A stretch of DNA of 64,000 bases from Ottelia alismoides (Eukaryota > Streptophyta > Magnoliopsida > Alismatales > Hydrocharitaceae), in the NCBI GenBank assembly GCA_037367405.1, contig JAZKJV010003256.1, forward strand, positions 496,001 through 560,000, read 5' to 3'. Shown here piece after piece: positions 23,488 through 35,849 of this stretch. Both the position numbers and the translations under genes were made by a program. Position 1 is the stretch's first letter; every line of letters begins with the position of its first letter. The notes below the pieces were generated by a model. That model made no database searches, had not been told where the DNA came from, and saw only the letters and a list, made by a program, of their open reading frames with translations.

Positions 23488-24848
23488 CACTGCTTAGGTT
23501 AATTTGCAGCCATTTTTTAAGTGTTTGCTTTTCTATCCCCAGGTAGTTTGACCCCCGATTTTCTTATGAATATTTTCTCTCTTTTAATTCTTTGCATTTT
23601 TTTGTGTGTCATTCTCTGACCTCAATTTGTTTCTGTGCGAGGAACGCGAGGAGTCGAAGATGCTTTGAGGAATCGACAGATTAATATTTTGAGTGATTAG
23701 AGTGAATCTGTAATTTTATTTTTATTTCTTTTTTAACATCATTTCCAGCTGTTCCCGTTTGGGTTCTCGTCCGTGTAAAAATAGTGAAACTGTGTCCCCA
23801 TGTGCTGTGTGGTTTGCATGGTAATTTAGGCTTGCACTAGCGGCTCCTCGAGCCAATCTAGGATTTGCTTGTGCTCGTAAATTTTTAGGACCACACAATC
23901 ACTTAAAAGATGCACTTAGACCGCAGATCTAGCCAAAAAAACCTGTTCTTCACTCGCTAATAGAACTGCTTGTCTAGGAGCTGATTTTTCACTTGCATTT
24001 GCATTTAGTATAAAAAAGTTTTCAATTCTGTTTTGCATCCTGCATAAAAAGCAAAGGGATCACTGTAAGTCTTCTTAACTCAGCATACGCATCATTGTTT
24101 TTCGTGCATCGGCTTTTCTCAATTTCCCCCTCTGTTTTTCAAACTTAAATTAAACGGAAATTGGGACTGGACGATAGGCATGCTGTGTGGTTGGACTAAA
24201 TCAGTGAGAACTAAACTTAAAACCGGGACTGCTAAACGTTATTGACCAAAAAAATCAGAAAAATTAGAAAATCTGTTTGCAGGAGATTAATCCCCGACCA
24301 TGTTTTCAGGCTGAGTGAGGGTACTTGAGTGTGTGTGAACACCTTAAGGCAGAGCCCAAATCTCCGCCTTCCATATCACGTTCTGACTAATCCTAGCAAA
24401 TATCACAAGTCGAATTTTTAAGGTTCACTGACTACTACCAAGTAGCCTCCGTCTGTCTCAGGTAGATAGTGGCAAAATTGCGGTACTTTGCGACAAGTTG
24501 CCAGTAACCCCCTGGGGTGAAGTTCCGGCCTTGTCAGCTCTGCCTGCTTGCAGGTAGATAGGGGTGTGGTCTTTGAATCCATCGACTTGGTATAGGGGCG
24601 AAGAAAGGAAGGACCTGCGGTATCTTAGGCGACAGGTTAAACATGGAAGACGCATCCGGCTCTGAGCCGACTTCCCTTTAGACCGCGTAATCCTTGCTAT
24701 ATTGCTTGAAAAATCACACTTAAAATATACAAGATTAATTGGACTCGGTTTCGGGTCCTTCACTGTGTTGAGTGTGAACATAGGGTCTTGGATTGAACTG
24801 GTTGCTTCAGGTAGGAGTAAAATCCTATCTTCTTCTTGCCAAATCAAG
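23488..24848 (+). other. E2 5' leader, non-coding
   Basis: About 1.36 kb from PBS to the gag ATG with no supported gene. The open minus-strand frame around 24458-24886 overlaps the gag start and is not conserved in M1 or L. Packaging signals are expected here but none is identified. Confidence 0.65.
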
Positions 24849-24900
24849 ATGAGTGACTGGGGGGATATCGACTCTTTATTCACCAATCTCTCTTTGAGCC
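24849..24900 (+). pseudogene. E2 gag, first 17 codons (split by L)
   Basis: ATGAGTGACTGG opens a frame that runs into the L insertion at 24901. The same frame resumes after the L array, just past the repeated GAGCC, and leads into the E2 gag. The ATG lies 1.38 kb from the PBS, like the ATG of M1. Without L the frame would still meet TAG codons at 51157 and 51172, so gag was already, or has since become, inactive. Confidence 0.75.
24896..24900. repeat. target site duplication of L, left copy
   Basis: GAGCC directly before the LTR A start TGATGAAATGG. It is identical to 51081-51085 after LTR C. Ty3/gypsy integrases make 5-bp duplications. Confidence 0.9.
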
Positions 24901-26099
24901 TGATGAAATGGGAAAATTAATGGTCTAGATATCTCACAAGGCAAGAGATCCAGTCGCTGAATTGACCACTCAAAGATCCTCAAATCAATCAACAATTAAC
25001 CCACAATAAAATATATGCAATGAATATAAAAAATGTTGAGTTAAAATTTATTATAACTCTACATGCAAGTGTGTATAGGTGTAAGCACAAGTAGAGGTCG
25101 AACATTGGGAGGCGAATGGTGATGTGGTGAACTTGGTTGTACAATTATTTAATTCAGTGATCATGTCCAATTCTTATTGTTTTTGTGGGTTTTTTTTGAT
25201 TATATATATTTAATTTTTATTTTGTTTTTATAATTTTTATTTTGTTTTATATTTGATATTTTTTTATTTTCCTTTTATATTTTTAATTATATAAGAAGAG
25301 AGAGAGGAGTAGTATAAGGTTAAATATTTATATAAATACTCAATATATATTACATATAATATTTTTTTGGCTTATATATATATTTTTTGTATATTTTTTT
25401 AGTTATTTTTTTATGGAAATTTTCTAATTTTTTTTGTATTTTTAATTCCAAAAAATGTCCCTAATATAGGACTAATTAAATAGTCGAAATTAATTTGGGT
25501 TTTAAAAATATAAAATAAGTTCAAAAATTACTCAAATTAATTATAATACATTAATAATAATATATAGATCATTATAAAAGAGAAAAAACATATTTTTGGG
25601 ATTTTTTAAGGTTTTTCTATTTTTTGTTGGATTTTGGAGCTTTCTGAATTTTTTTATTTTTCTTTTTCTTATTTTTAGGGTTTTTCAATTTGTGGACTCA
25701 ATATATATATAAATATACCATATGTAATTTTTTTTGTAATTTTTCAAAAACATTTTATAATTTTTTTTGTATTTTATAATTTAAACAGTGCAAAAGGGCT
25801 CCTTTTCATTTTTAATAATTAGGTAAAATGCAAAAAATGCAGAATGGGCATGTGGCGTGAAGGTACACTACATGAAGCATCTAACCTAATGTTTTGTGGA
25901 TTTTTAGGGGCTACATAGGTATTCTTAATAAATAGATAAAAGACATAAAAATTACACAGCCTGGCAGGGGCATTTTTGCAAATAAAATAACTATCAGGGG
26001 CGTCAGTGCAAAAATACCTACAGAAATAAACATTTATTTTCATTTTTGGAACTAATTTACAATTTACAAAAGTCGCCAGGGTTTCAGTGCAAAAATCAC

Positions 26100-26129
26100 G
26101 CGCCTCACGTGGGACTGCACGTGAGGCGC
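26100..26129. repeat. double G-box palindrome, LTR A
   Basis: Perfect 12-bp arms GCGCCTCACGTG/CACGTGAGGCGC around the loop GGACTG. Each arm carries a CACGTG core. It lies about 1.1 kb downstream of the TATA position, that is in the transcribed part. Confidence 0.85.
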
Positions 26130-26366
26130 TGGAGGATCTAAATGTAATTAAGGAAAGTACAAGGGTCCTACTGTAAAAATAACAATTATTTTATAACGTG
26201 AAAGTTTTATTACAGAATTAAAATATAAATCCAAAAAGGTGGGGGACATATCTGAAATTTACCCCCAAAGGCGCACCATCCAACGGCTGGTATGCTTGAC
26301 TTATCCATGTGGCGCCTCCACGTGAGCCGATGACGGTTCGCTATCTGACGTCTGAGATTAGATCAC

Positions 26367-26705
26367 TCACGTGATCCAACGGCTAAGGCTCTGGAAGATT
26401 GGACGTCTGTGATTAAACCTGGGACCTTGATCTTCATCCGACGGCAGAGGACGAAGCTGGATGAACAAGGAAGAAGGCTCGCCAGGGCGAGCTTCTTCTG
26501 ACGAGATCTCGTGCTCCGCCCAGACTTTGCTGCTCCCAAGGGTCCCCATACGTCGCAGGTGCTCCACTCTTATGCAGGAGGCTTCAAATCGACCAAACGA
26601 CGATTGGAGCGCTGCCACAAGGTCGATGTCGAGGTGGCGCTCCAGGTACCTCCGGCGAGTGTTGAAGTGCACCTCCAGGTGCCTCAAAGCACCTTGTACC
26701 TGCAC
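26367..26705 (-). other. ORF-like GC-rich segment in LTR A (112 codons)
   Basis: An open minus-strand frame containing TLGSSKVWAEHEISSEEARP. The C-terminal 70-80 codons stay open in LTR B (37376-37630), LTR C (48413-48667) and, more diverged, D (62058-62327), while the N-terminal part is broken in B and C. No known domain is recognised. It may be a captured host fragment or simply GC-rich sequence with few stops; expression is not shown. Confidence 0.3.
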
Positions 26706-28979
26706 AGAAGGAAATAAGGGATGAGGGCAAACTGCCTCGTCCCGTTAGAAGGGAAAATGGGCGAAGGGTGGACTCGGGTGGTGATCTCCGGTGATGGGTG
26801 AAAGAAGGAGATCAGATCTCCAGATCAGATGAAGATCTGGGTGTGTGAGGGTGCCTGGAGCGTAGTGAAATGAAGGGGTATGAAAATGGACGCGAGAGGG
26901 CGGTCGGAACACAGTCGAGGCACGGTGGAGAAGTCACCGGAGCGGAGCTCCGGCAAACTTTGATTTTGCTAAACTAAGCTATGCTACTGATTTAAATGAG
27001 AAATAAAATGCGAGAATGAAAATCTGAAATGAAAATCTACCTAATAAAGTAAAGGCGCAGCTCAAACTTGGCGGTTGGGCCAAGGAGCAGGACGACTGCC
27101 GGAGCGCCACCGTGGGCGCATCTCCTTCCTCCGTGAGCTTCCACAACCTTCAGGGGACCTCCATCTGTTACATGGATGCACACTAGGCCGAAGGTGAGTT
27201 ATTTAAAAACATGTGTATGCACCCTTATTGACCGGCAAATAATAAGGAATCAGTGATATATACATTAAATCTAACGTGGGGGCGTGGATGTACAAGATAC
27301 CAGGAGCATTTCTTGTGATGGAAGCAAAGGCGATGGATGGACGGGGCACCCGGGAAAAATGGGAGAAGACGGGGGTGTTTGACAGATCTGACGGGCTGGA
27401 GGCTGATTTATTTTCGAACATAATGGGAGCCCTTATTGACCGGCCAAAAATAAGGAATCCAAGCTATATACAGGGGAAACAAGCCTTGGGCATGTATGTA
27501 CAATGTTTTGGGAGTAATTTTCGTGAAGGGACCGATGTCATTGGAGCGACAGGTTGATCGGGAAAATTTGGCGAAAATGCAAGGTTGGACAGATTTGACG
27601 GGCTGCAGAGGCTGAGGGGACAGTTGACCACGGTCAACATTGGCAGGGCTGTGATTGGTCCATGTCAGCCCGAATTTGACTCATTATTTTTACCAAATAA
27701 ATGAATTTATTAAATTTTACTTATAAAAAAAAGTGTATTAATTAATGTAGTATTTAGTTATGATTTTTATTTAATTTTTCGATGTATTTTATTATAGGTT
27801 TATTTTAATAATGTATTTATAAGTGTATTTACATGTATTTTGTGTATTTTATTTTTATTTTGTATATTTTATTTTATTATTTTATTTTCTTATTTTATAA
27901 AATTATAACTTATTTTTGTGAGTGTAAATATATTTTTGTTTAATTTTTATGAGTTTATTTACGTATTTAAATAAATAGGTGCATATATAAGTAGGTATAC
28001 TTATAGGTATTTTACCTATATAATGTATGTACTTTATATATTTAATGTATTTTCTTGGTTTTTATTTTGGATTTGTATTTTTAATAAGTTATATGTAACA
28101 TTTACATTATTATAAAAATATGAAAGAATAAAATAATTAAAGAATGTTTTCCCTTTTTATTTATGTGCATACTTAACATATGTATTTTGCCTACATCTTG
28201 CATAGACTTATTTTATTTTACAAATTCTTTTTGGTTTTATTCTAATTTCAATATGTACATGTATTATATACATTATTTACAAAATTCTAAAAATATAATT
28301 TTGTAAAAATAATGAACAATGAATAAATTGAATATTTTAATCAGGCAGATTGCACATTGACGACCAAAAACCTAACTTTCACAGATGAACTTCAAAAATT
28401 ATGAAACTAATTTTATTAAATACTTCTTGAAAAGTTATATACAAATAAAGTGATTTTGGGTGATTTTGGGTTTTTATTTGCAAGATATGGGTCTGTGAAG
28501 TTGAGATTTTGGCTTTTTATTCTGGGTATAAAATGTACACTGTGTATCATTTTTGTACAAACTCAATTTTGTAATTTTATTTACATTATTATCTACAACT
28601 TTCATGTACAAAGTTTCTCTATTTGATGAATGAATATTTGTATACAAAATATGTGTCAAAAATGCTTAAATAGGTGAATAAATAAATGAGGTATTTATTG
28701 TACTGTTGGCCCTTATCTCCCCCTACTTTATTCCTTGTCGACCAATTCCATTCTGGACTTGGTCTCGGGGTTCGGGTCATTAAATATTTGCAATATTTTA
28801 TTCCTTTTTCTTTTCTTCTCTTTATTCTATAATTTTGGCATTAAAAACCTTATTTTATGTATACTTAATACAATAAATAATGAATGCTATTATAGACAAA
28901 TTGATGCTATTTACATGCATTTGCTGGGGTTTTTAAGGCCAAAATGATAGAATAAAGGTGATGAAATGGAGATTCATCA

Positions 28980-29014
28980 CCCCCCTATACTTGCCTTTGC
29001 TAGTCCCTAGCAAA
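28980..29014 (-). promoter_or_regulatory. L1 polypurine tract and pre-PPT hairpin
   Basis: On the minus strand AAGTATAGGGGGG abuts the LTR. The hairpin TTTGCTAG-GGA-CTAGCAAA (28996-29014, 8-bp perfect stem) precedes it. Confidence 0.85.
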
Positions 29015-30150
29015 TACTTATGCAATAAGTTCAAAAATAATAAAGAATAAGAAGAAAAGAAAAAGCAAAAATAAAGAATTCAAAGAATAAATCGAATTGA
29101 TCATGATTATTAAACTCATCTGTACAAAATCAAAGTTTGGAGCTCAGGTTAGACCTTGGTGTGAGAATGTGTGTGGAACTTAGTCGGGAAGCAAATTTAA
29201 AACACAACAGCCTTCGAGAGTCACAGAACTTGGTTCAAATCCCCTCAATAGCCAGGTCAGAACTAACCTACGTCATACACAAACCCTTATGACTATGAAG
29301 CTGACTTGTACAATGTAAGTGATAGTGGCTCTCCCCAATTGAAATGACAAAGAGACTAGCTTCTCCAGAATGACAACCCAATGATTCCCCAATCCAGCTC
29401 TCTACCGTCGAGGAGCGGGGTATTCCCTTCTAAGTTCAAGTGGCATCCAACTCAAGAGGAGGGGGAGGAAAAGAATGGACGGTAGCCAGTGTAGCCACCT
29501 ATCCTGGGATGCAAGACCAGTGTAGTCAAGTCATCCAACTGCAGGCTCACATGGTATAACTTTGATGCTCAAGCTTGCTTATTGTCTATACAACATATAT
29601 ACATACTCCGACAGGCACTTTATTTTTTTATTTTACAAGCATGTCCACTTTTTTGGAGTTTTTCTTTTTTTTTTCTTTTTTTTTCAACATACTATTTACA
29701 GCAGCATTTACATAAGGAGTTTTTTCCTCTTGAGCCAGAAGACTATCCCTCTTTTGAAGTTTATTGCAACCCACACTGTACTGTCATTCGACTTCATTAA
29801 AATTGGACCAGGTTGGGGTGCACTTCCCTCCCTAGACGAGGACAAATGTTTCCACCTGTATGCGTCTCAGACTAGCAAATCCAACCCCCTCACCACTCCA
29901 ACTGAGTTGAGCCAAGTGAAAGGTGCAAGTGTCCAAGTTAGGTCACGACCGACAAGAGTCATGCGTGTGTCTCGAAAAGTTCTAGTTAGTCCACTGAGAT
30001 GACTTAAACCCAGCCCTGATTTCTCAAAGAATTAAGTCTGAATAGACCCGAAGTACCTTAAACCTAGTTCCCATAAGGTTCCAGTGCAGTTAGGTGTGGT
30101 AAGGTCCAACCAAGCTCCAATCTTCGACTTTATTGGACTAGTTCAATCAT
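29015..30150 (-). other. L1 conserved 3' non-coding block
   Basis: The counterpart of the E1, E2 and M1 blocks in element sense. Hairpin at 29481-29499 (element strand arms GGTGGCT/GGCTACC, loop ACACT). The open frame 29562-30002 is on the plus strand, antisense to the element, and is not preserved in E1 or E2, so it is not called a gene. Confidence 0.75.
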
Positions 30151-30900
30151 CAAGCTCAATCAAAGATTTTGAATGCTATGTAAATGCTAAATATGCAAAG
30201 AATAATGCAATTTTTCAAAGAATTTGAAACATAGAGAAAATTTTTTCACAAAGAATTTTTGCAAAATAAAACAATTTTGGCACTTAAAGTAACATATATA
30301 CATCTATTTACACAGGCGTGTTGCTTTATTTACAAAGAATTCAGGATTTACAATTTAGTTTTTATTTATAGGCATATATGTATACTTATTAAAGAATTTT
30401 GTGTTATTTATTATTTTTATTATATTTATTATTGATTTGATGTATATATTCCTCAAACTTATTTGAAAATCATTTTCAAACAATTTTGGAAAACTATAGT
30501 CCAAAATAATTTTTACAAACATTTTTACAAACATGTACACACATTTGAAAATCATTTTGCAAAGGTTTTTCAAACAGTATATATAGATTTTTCAAAATAT
30601 TCTTGCAACCATTTTTTAAACCGTTTGCAAACAATTTTTCAAACATTTTGTTTCACACAAAGAAAATAAACTTTACAAACCAAAAAGTTTTTACAAAGGT
30701 TGAAAACATGTAACCAAACGTTTTCAAAATAGTTTTCAAAAGATTTTCACAAAGATTTTCAAACTATTTTTCAAACATTTTGCAAAAAATATTTTCACCT
30801 GATTTATTAATCAGTAAATACAAAAAGAATTTGAGGAATAATCACATCTTTTTATTAAGGGTTTTTAACGAATTTAAAGAATTATTAGCCATATTATTAA
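30151..30900 (-). repeat. L1 A/T-rich degenerate TTTTCAAA repeat region
   Basis: Irregular tandem words such as TTTTCAAACTATTTTTCAAA and TTTACAAACA. No gene seen. It matches the E1 region 15331-16115 in position and composition. Confidence 0.75.
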
Positions 30901-30944
30901 GAGAATGCGAAAGTACGAGTTATGGCTAAAGTATATACATAGTA

Positions 30945-31490
30945 TATACGACCCCCCTATACTTATCTTGAGCTATGTCCTCATAGATCGAAAAAAGAGA
31001 AGGAGAAGACATAGCTCGTACTGAGTATAGACAAGTCTAAAGAATATACGAATAAGAAATGAACGAATGAGAAGTTGACCGTCCCCCCTATACTTAAGAT
31101 CAAGTAATCCTCAGTATAGCAGATTGTACACAAATCAGGGAGGGTCAAGGGTGGGAATAAACAGATGAATAAATCAGGGGTGCGCCCCCTATACTTAGGA
31201 CAAAGTACATCCTAAGTACAGAAAAACTAACACAAAGGGGCGACACCTTTTATTGAGATAAAGAAATATGAAAAGGAAAAGAAGAAAAGAAGAAAAGAAG
31301 AGAAGATAGATATATACAGATAGATGAAAAGATCGTGGAGAATATACACATCACTCCCCCTATAATTACGGTGAGATATCCCTAAGTATAGGCAACAACA
31401 GGAGTGACGAAACTGAACGAAGAAAGAACAACGCAGTGTGTACCCCCTCTATACTTAGGACCAGGTACGTCCTAAGTGTAGTCACAGAGA
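30945..31490 (-). repeat. L1 hairpin/PPT-like array (5 units)
   Basis: Units lie at about 30954-31030 (long arms with GAGCTATGTC/GACATAGCTC), 31088-31118, 31189-31221, 31363-31393 and 31448-31482 (CTATACTTAGGAC/GTCCTAAGTGTAG). On the element strand each 3' arm runs into a G-run, like the PPT. Arms carry a few mismatches. The array lies where a pol gene would end, although no pol is present. Confidence 0.8.
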
Positions 31491-31943
31491 TATGGCGATA
31501 GATCTGGGGCACACATAACATGCGGGAGACAGAAGGAATAGACAAAACACATATATACAACTGATGAAGTACAAGAGGGTATCTGACAAGCGACTACCTT
31601 GCTCTCGTCGTCGTCTCCATGTGAGAACGAGGACGCAGTAAGAAGGTGAAAATGCACCCTGATATGCAATCATGTGGGTGTCTGCTACCGGGGACAAACA
31701 GATCGGAAAGTAAGGCAGGGACCGGTAGCGTAAAGCAGATGATCGGCTCATAGGGAGTGAATGAGTGAACGGAGCCGATACCGTAAGACTTGGAGGAAGA
31801 AAGAGCAGTACAGAGTCCTCCGGTCAATCAGAGTCTCAGAAAGATATGGAAGATAGAGAATAGGAGACACCATGGTATCCAATGATCGTGATGTAGGAAA
31901 ATCATAAGTACACACCGAATACCACAGGACATGGCTCAACCCT
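31491..31943 (-). other. L1 unique non-coding segment
   Basis: Between hairpin array and tandem repeats. Several short minus-strand frames are open, but no conserved protein feature is recognised. The second copy is at 42556-43008. Confidence 0.4.
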
Positions 31944-33530
31944 GCGAGGGTCGTCAAGGTGAGCAAGCTCAAAGGAGCTAGGGATCATACCAATCAGAAG
32001 ACTCGGTCCAGTGATCCGCAGATCGGATACACAATCAGAGAGCGGACCAAGTACACTACTCAGAAGACTCGGCTTCGTGCTCCAATATATAGGAGACACC
32101 AGAAATGAAACCGAATACCTACAAAGTGATGTACCCTCCCGCAGATAACGCTCAGAGAGTGGTACATGCTAATCATCGAATAATCAGAAAGAGACTCGAC
32201 CTTGCGAGGGTCGTCAAGGCGAGCGGACGCAAAGGAGTCAGGGATCCATCAGACGGATCATCGGGTACGGTCTCGGTAGACGACATATCGACTACCCGCA
32301 GAAGAGACCGATAAATCAAGAAAGTGTGGCAGCGTCCCGCAGATAACCCTCGGGGAACGTGCTGCCAGCTAGGCATGAAAATTGCAGATATCAGAAGCTA
32401 AACCTTACGAGGACCGTCAAGGTGAGCAGACTCAAAGGAGTGTAATCAGATGGGTCCCATGATCAACAGATCGGATAGGCAACTCAAGATGGGACCGAAA
32501 ATCATGTATATCAGGCGACTCAATTCCGTGTTCCGTATATCGGAGACACAGTCAGCAGTGGAAACCGAGCGTAAAGAGAGTGTCGCAGTCTCCCGCAGAT
32601 AGTCCTCGGAGAGTAATGCAATCTAGGCAAGGAATAGTCAGAATGTGTTTCTACCTTGCGAGGATCGTCAAGGAGAGAGAAGGACTCGAAGGAGCCGGGT
32701 CCATCAGACGGACCCACATAGTTGTCTCAGTAGTCGACAAATTGGCTACCATCAGAAGACTAATCAGATAGGAAATATGTCGTAGTCTCCCGCAGATAAC
32801 CCTCGGGGAGCTACGAGCTAGTCAAGGAGTAATCAGAAAAGAGCTCATCCTTACGAGGACCGTCAAGGAGAGCGGACTAAAAGGAGTCTGATCAAGTCGG
32901 TCTCATGACCCAACAGATCAGGCGCCTAATCAGATAGGGAGACTGACTGCCCATATTAGACGAATCGCCACCGTACCCCAACAAATGGAGGCACCAGAAG
33001 TGAGTGAAGCCAATCGTAAAGAAAGTGTCATATCCTTCCGCAGATAGTCCTCGGGAAGTGATGTGAGCTACATAGTGAATAATCAGAGTACATCTCATCC
33101 TTGCGAGGGTCGTCAAGGAGAGAGAATGGCTCGAAGGAGCCGGATCCATCAGACGGATCCACAGAAAACAGTCTCGATAGACGGCAGACCGTCTACCAGC
33201 AGAAGAGACCACGAGAGCTACAATGTGTCATAGCCTTTCGCAGATAACCCTCAGAGAACGCTATGAACCAGGCATGGAATAATCAGAAAAGTAGAGCTCT
33301 GCCTTGCAAGGACCGTCAAGGAGAGCAGTCAGACAGTTAGCCTCATGTACCGACAAGTCGGGTACACAATCACAGGGGGAGGCCAATCAAGCATATCGTC
33401 TGACTTGGTTCCGGGTCCCATCACAATGGCGACCCAAGAAGTGGATGAAACCGTAGTCCTAGAAATTGTCGCATTCTCCCGCAAATAGTCCTCGGGGAGT
33501 AATACGAACTAGATCATTATAGGTCATGGA
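31944..33530 (-). repeat. L1 tandem repeat with alternating 200/250-bp units
   Basis: A core near GCGAGGGTCGTCAAGG recurs at 31944, 32204, 32407, 32658, 32853, 33103 and 33306: spacings 260, 203, 251, 195, 250 and 203. A second core, CCCGCAGATAACCCTCGG, alternates with it. This is a dimeric higher-order repeat of about 450 bp, three or more copies, each diverged. Short minus-strand frames repeat a DDPRRVE-like phrase because of the repeat; no gene is claimed. Confidence 0.85.
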
Positions 33531-34560
33531 AATGCTGGCATAAAATCTCACGTCCTCGAAATAGTGTGAATACATCAATCCATAGGAGGGCATAAGATCA
33601 TGTGAGGGAGCAAATAATCAGGTCAACCACAAAACATCCCTCAAGCTACTCCAATCAGCTAAGATGGCACGAAAGATAATCAGGAATCCTCGAAGTGCCA
33701 TAGTGGATCAAAGAGTCAGGAGATCAAGGAGGGTTTAGTAAGGAAGATGAGAGATCATGCAGGATCCGCACTCCTTTATCAGGTACTCCAAGTCAGAATA
33801 ATCATTCAATCCTCAAAATCAAGATGGGTGGAACCTCAAAATAGATAGATCAATCAATACTCATGAAATCATCACCAAGTCATCGCATCATATCACATCC
33901 TCAATCCGGTGTGCGAGAACTAAAATTCCTCAATAATGCATCACACCTATGCTCTATGCATCATCAAAAATCCTCAATACGCTCGTATGCATGTATCCAA
34001 AGTCAAATCCACCAAATCAATCTCAGCATCCTCAACATCATTGGCCCGTCTTACACAGATAATCAAGGTGATCATGGAATCCTCGATGCGGGCTATTGAT
34101 GTGCAAAGCATTCCCGGGTAAAGGGAGAGGTGATACGGGGGACACAAGGAAGATGGATAAGAAGGGTAACACAATGAAGTGGGGAAGCTGATTGAGCTTG
34201 CGTGCCAATATCACAGTGATAGAAGAGTGAAATAGAGGGGACGAGGAGTGCGGGCAAGAAGATCGAGACATAGACAAAATTGGGTGTTCCACATAGGGCA
34301 GAAACACCGTCAAAATGGTGGTCCTAAGAGCAGGCTCTCCTCGAACCGGAGAAGATGGGAATGGTACAGTGGATACGAAGAAGGTGATGAAGAAGATGTC
34401 GGGAACGCATGGACTTGGTGAAGAAATGATTGAGCTCAAGCACCAATATCACGACTCAATGCAAATGAAGAGGTATATGTATAAGAGAGGTAGAGAGACT
34501 CAAGGATAAAAAAATGCATGACTCACACGATGGGATCGACTACTCTAAAAATGAATGGAA
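33531..34560 (-). other. L1 unassigned region in place of gag
   Basis: About 1 kb next to the leader where gag would start. The minus-strand frame 34439-34038 is open for 133 codons, and its counterpart 45504-45040 for 154, with a frame difference near the C-terminus. Ser/Pro/Leu-rich, no capsid feature. Copies are too similar to judge selection. I see no defensible gene. Confidence 0.4.
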
Positions 34561-35829
34561 AACACAATGAACTCACAGTCACACTCAATACACAAGGCAA
34601 ACCCCCAATTCACCTACTCAACACAGTGAAGACCGTCTGGTGACGGTCATTTATCTTTTCAGTTTTAGAGTGAGGTGAGAATCACAAAGTTGTACAAACA
34701 CTTAGGAGGCTTGATGGGGTTTGGGCTCTACTCCTTAGTGTGTACGTATGCAATTTAAAACGCATACAATGAGGGGTTGCGCTCCCCAAGACATGGAAAT
34801 CCATTATGTTTTATTTTTAGGTCGAATAGAGTTAACAGTCCCTATTTTATTTAGGTTATCACTTTTTTTAGATATTTTCAATGCACGTGCCTATCAAGGT
34901 TCCAATTTTCATTAAGCATCCTATGTTAGCAAAACAGAGGGAGAAGATCGGAAAAGCCATGCAAGTCGGAAATCGATGATGCATGCTAAGTAAGAAGACT
35001 TACAGTGCCTCCAGCTCTCTCCATGCGGGATGCATAACAGAATTTGAAACCTAAGCTATATGCAAATGCAAGCCGAAGAAATCGCCCTAGGTTCAGAAAT
35101 TGCTATTATCGTGAAGCACCACAAGTCGCTCACCGATCTTTAAGCCAGGAGTCCGGTCTAGGCTCACCCCTCCTCCTCTCGACACATCGAGTTCAGGAGA
35201 AGCGCTTGGCAGGGTGAGCTCGCGACGCGTAGGCTCGAAGATGGCGAGGCGACTATTTAGAGTTTGATCTAGGTCCAAAGCGAACTATAGGTACATGCAA
35301 ATATATTAGGGTGTTTGGACCTAACCCTACGAGCAAGAAACTCCTATGGCTAAGGCTCATTCACACAAAAAAATAATAAAATAAAGAACGGAAAAGCATC
35401 AAAACCATCGAGGCCCCCAAGGGAACAATCCCTCAGGCAATGGACCTCTGAAGTCGGAGTGTACCTGTGAGAGTCCTGTTTTATTACAATCCAAGTGTCA
35501 CTCTCTCACATAAATATACATATTAAAATAAAATGCATAAAATGAGACTGCCATCCAAAAATTCTTCTTCATCTGCTTTTGATGCTCTCTCCTGTTGGCC
35601 GGCGTAGAAGAGCCAACTCCGCCTTTCTTGGGTGCATAGGTCCTCCTAGAAGGTCCTCCTTCGCTTGGCGGTCCCTCGCATCAACGACAAAGAAAGAAGA
35701 TGGGTCAGAGCAGTCAATCAAATAATGTCAATAAAAGTAAGAAGTCAAATAAATAAATATATAATGGACATGAGCAAAGAATTAAATAAATGAATTAAAA
35801 ACCACACCAAATTCATACAAAATCCGTTG
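34561..35829 (-). other. L1 5' leader, non-coding
   Basis: Homologous to the M1 leader (shared AAACCCCCAATTCACC near 34604 and TTTTATTTTTAGGTCGA near 34809). It includes a small GC-richer patch at 35090-35280. No gene supported. Confidence 0.65.
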
Positions 35830-35849
35830 CCTCCCCGGCAACGGCGCCA
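35830..35849 (-). promoter_or_regulatory. L1 primer binding site (perfect tRNA-Asp match)
   Basis: On the minus strand TGGCGCCGTTGCCGGGGA, an 18-base complement of the plant tRNA-Asp 3' end including CCA. It is followed on the plus strand by TT and LTR B. Confidence 0.95.

Larger units (their letters stand above)
24901..28979 (-). mobile_element. L LTR A (3' LTR of the array)
   Basis: It runs from TGATGAAATGGG to GATTCATCA, 4079 bp, shorter than B and C. Missing are about 50 bp near 27195 (present at about 38206-38256) and about 40 bp of AT-repeat near 25293. The TATA box of B and C (ATTTATAAA on the plus strand) reads ATTTAAAAA here (27201-27209). Confidence 0.9.

Noticed and set aside
24458..24886. 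142-codon minus-strand frame overlapping the E2 gag start
   Set aside because: It runs antisense over the leader and gag ATG, has no counterpart in M1 or L and no recognisable domain.
27276..27557. 93-codon plus-strand frame in LTR A, repeated in B and C
   Set aside because: It overlaps the U3 repeats antisense to the element, is cut short in B and disrupted by the G-run in C.
29562..30002. 146-codon plus-strand frame in the conserved block of L1
   Set aside because: It is antisense to the element, shorter and shifted in L2 (40625-40900), and not open in E1, E2 or M1.
33863..34509. Possible genes in the L interior, including frames on both strands at 34038-34439 and 45040-45504
   Set aside because: Overlapping frames on both strands, no recognisable domain, and copies too similar to show protein-level selection.
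35830..35849. tRNA gene
   Set aside because: Only the 3' terminal 18-20 bases of tRNA-Asp are matched, next to an LTR; there is no cloverleaf. It is a primer binding site.
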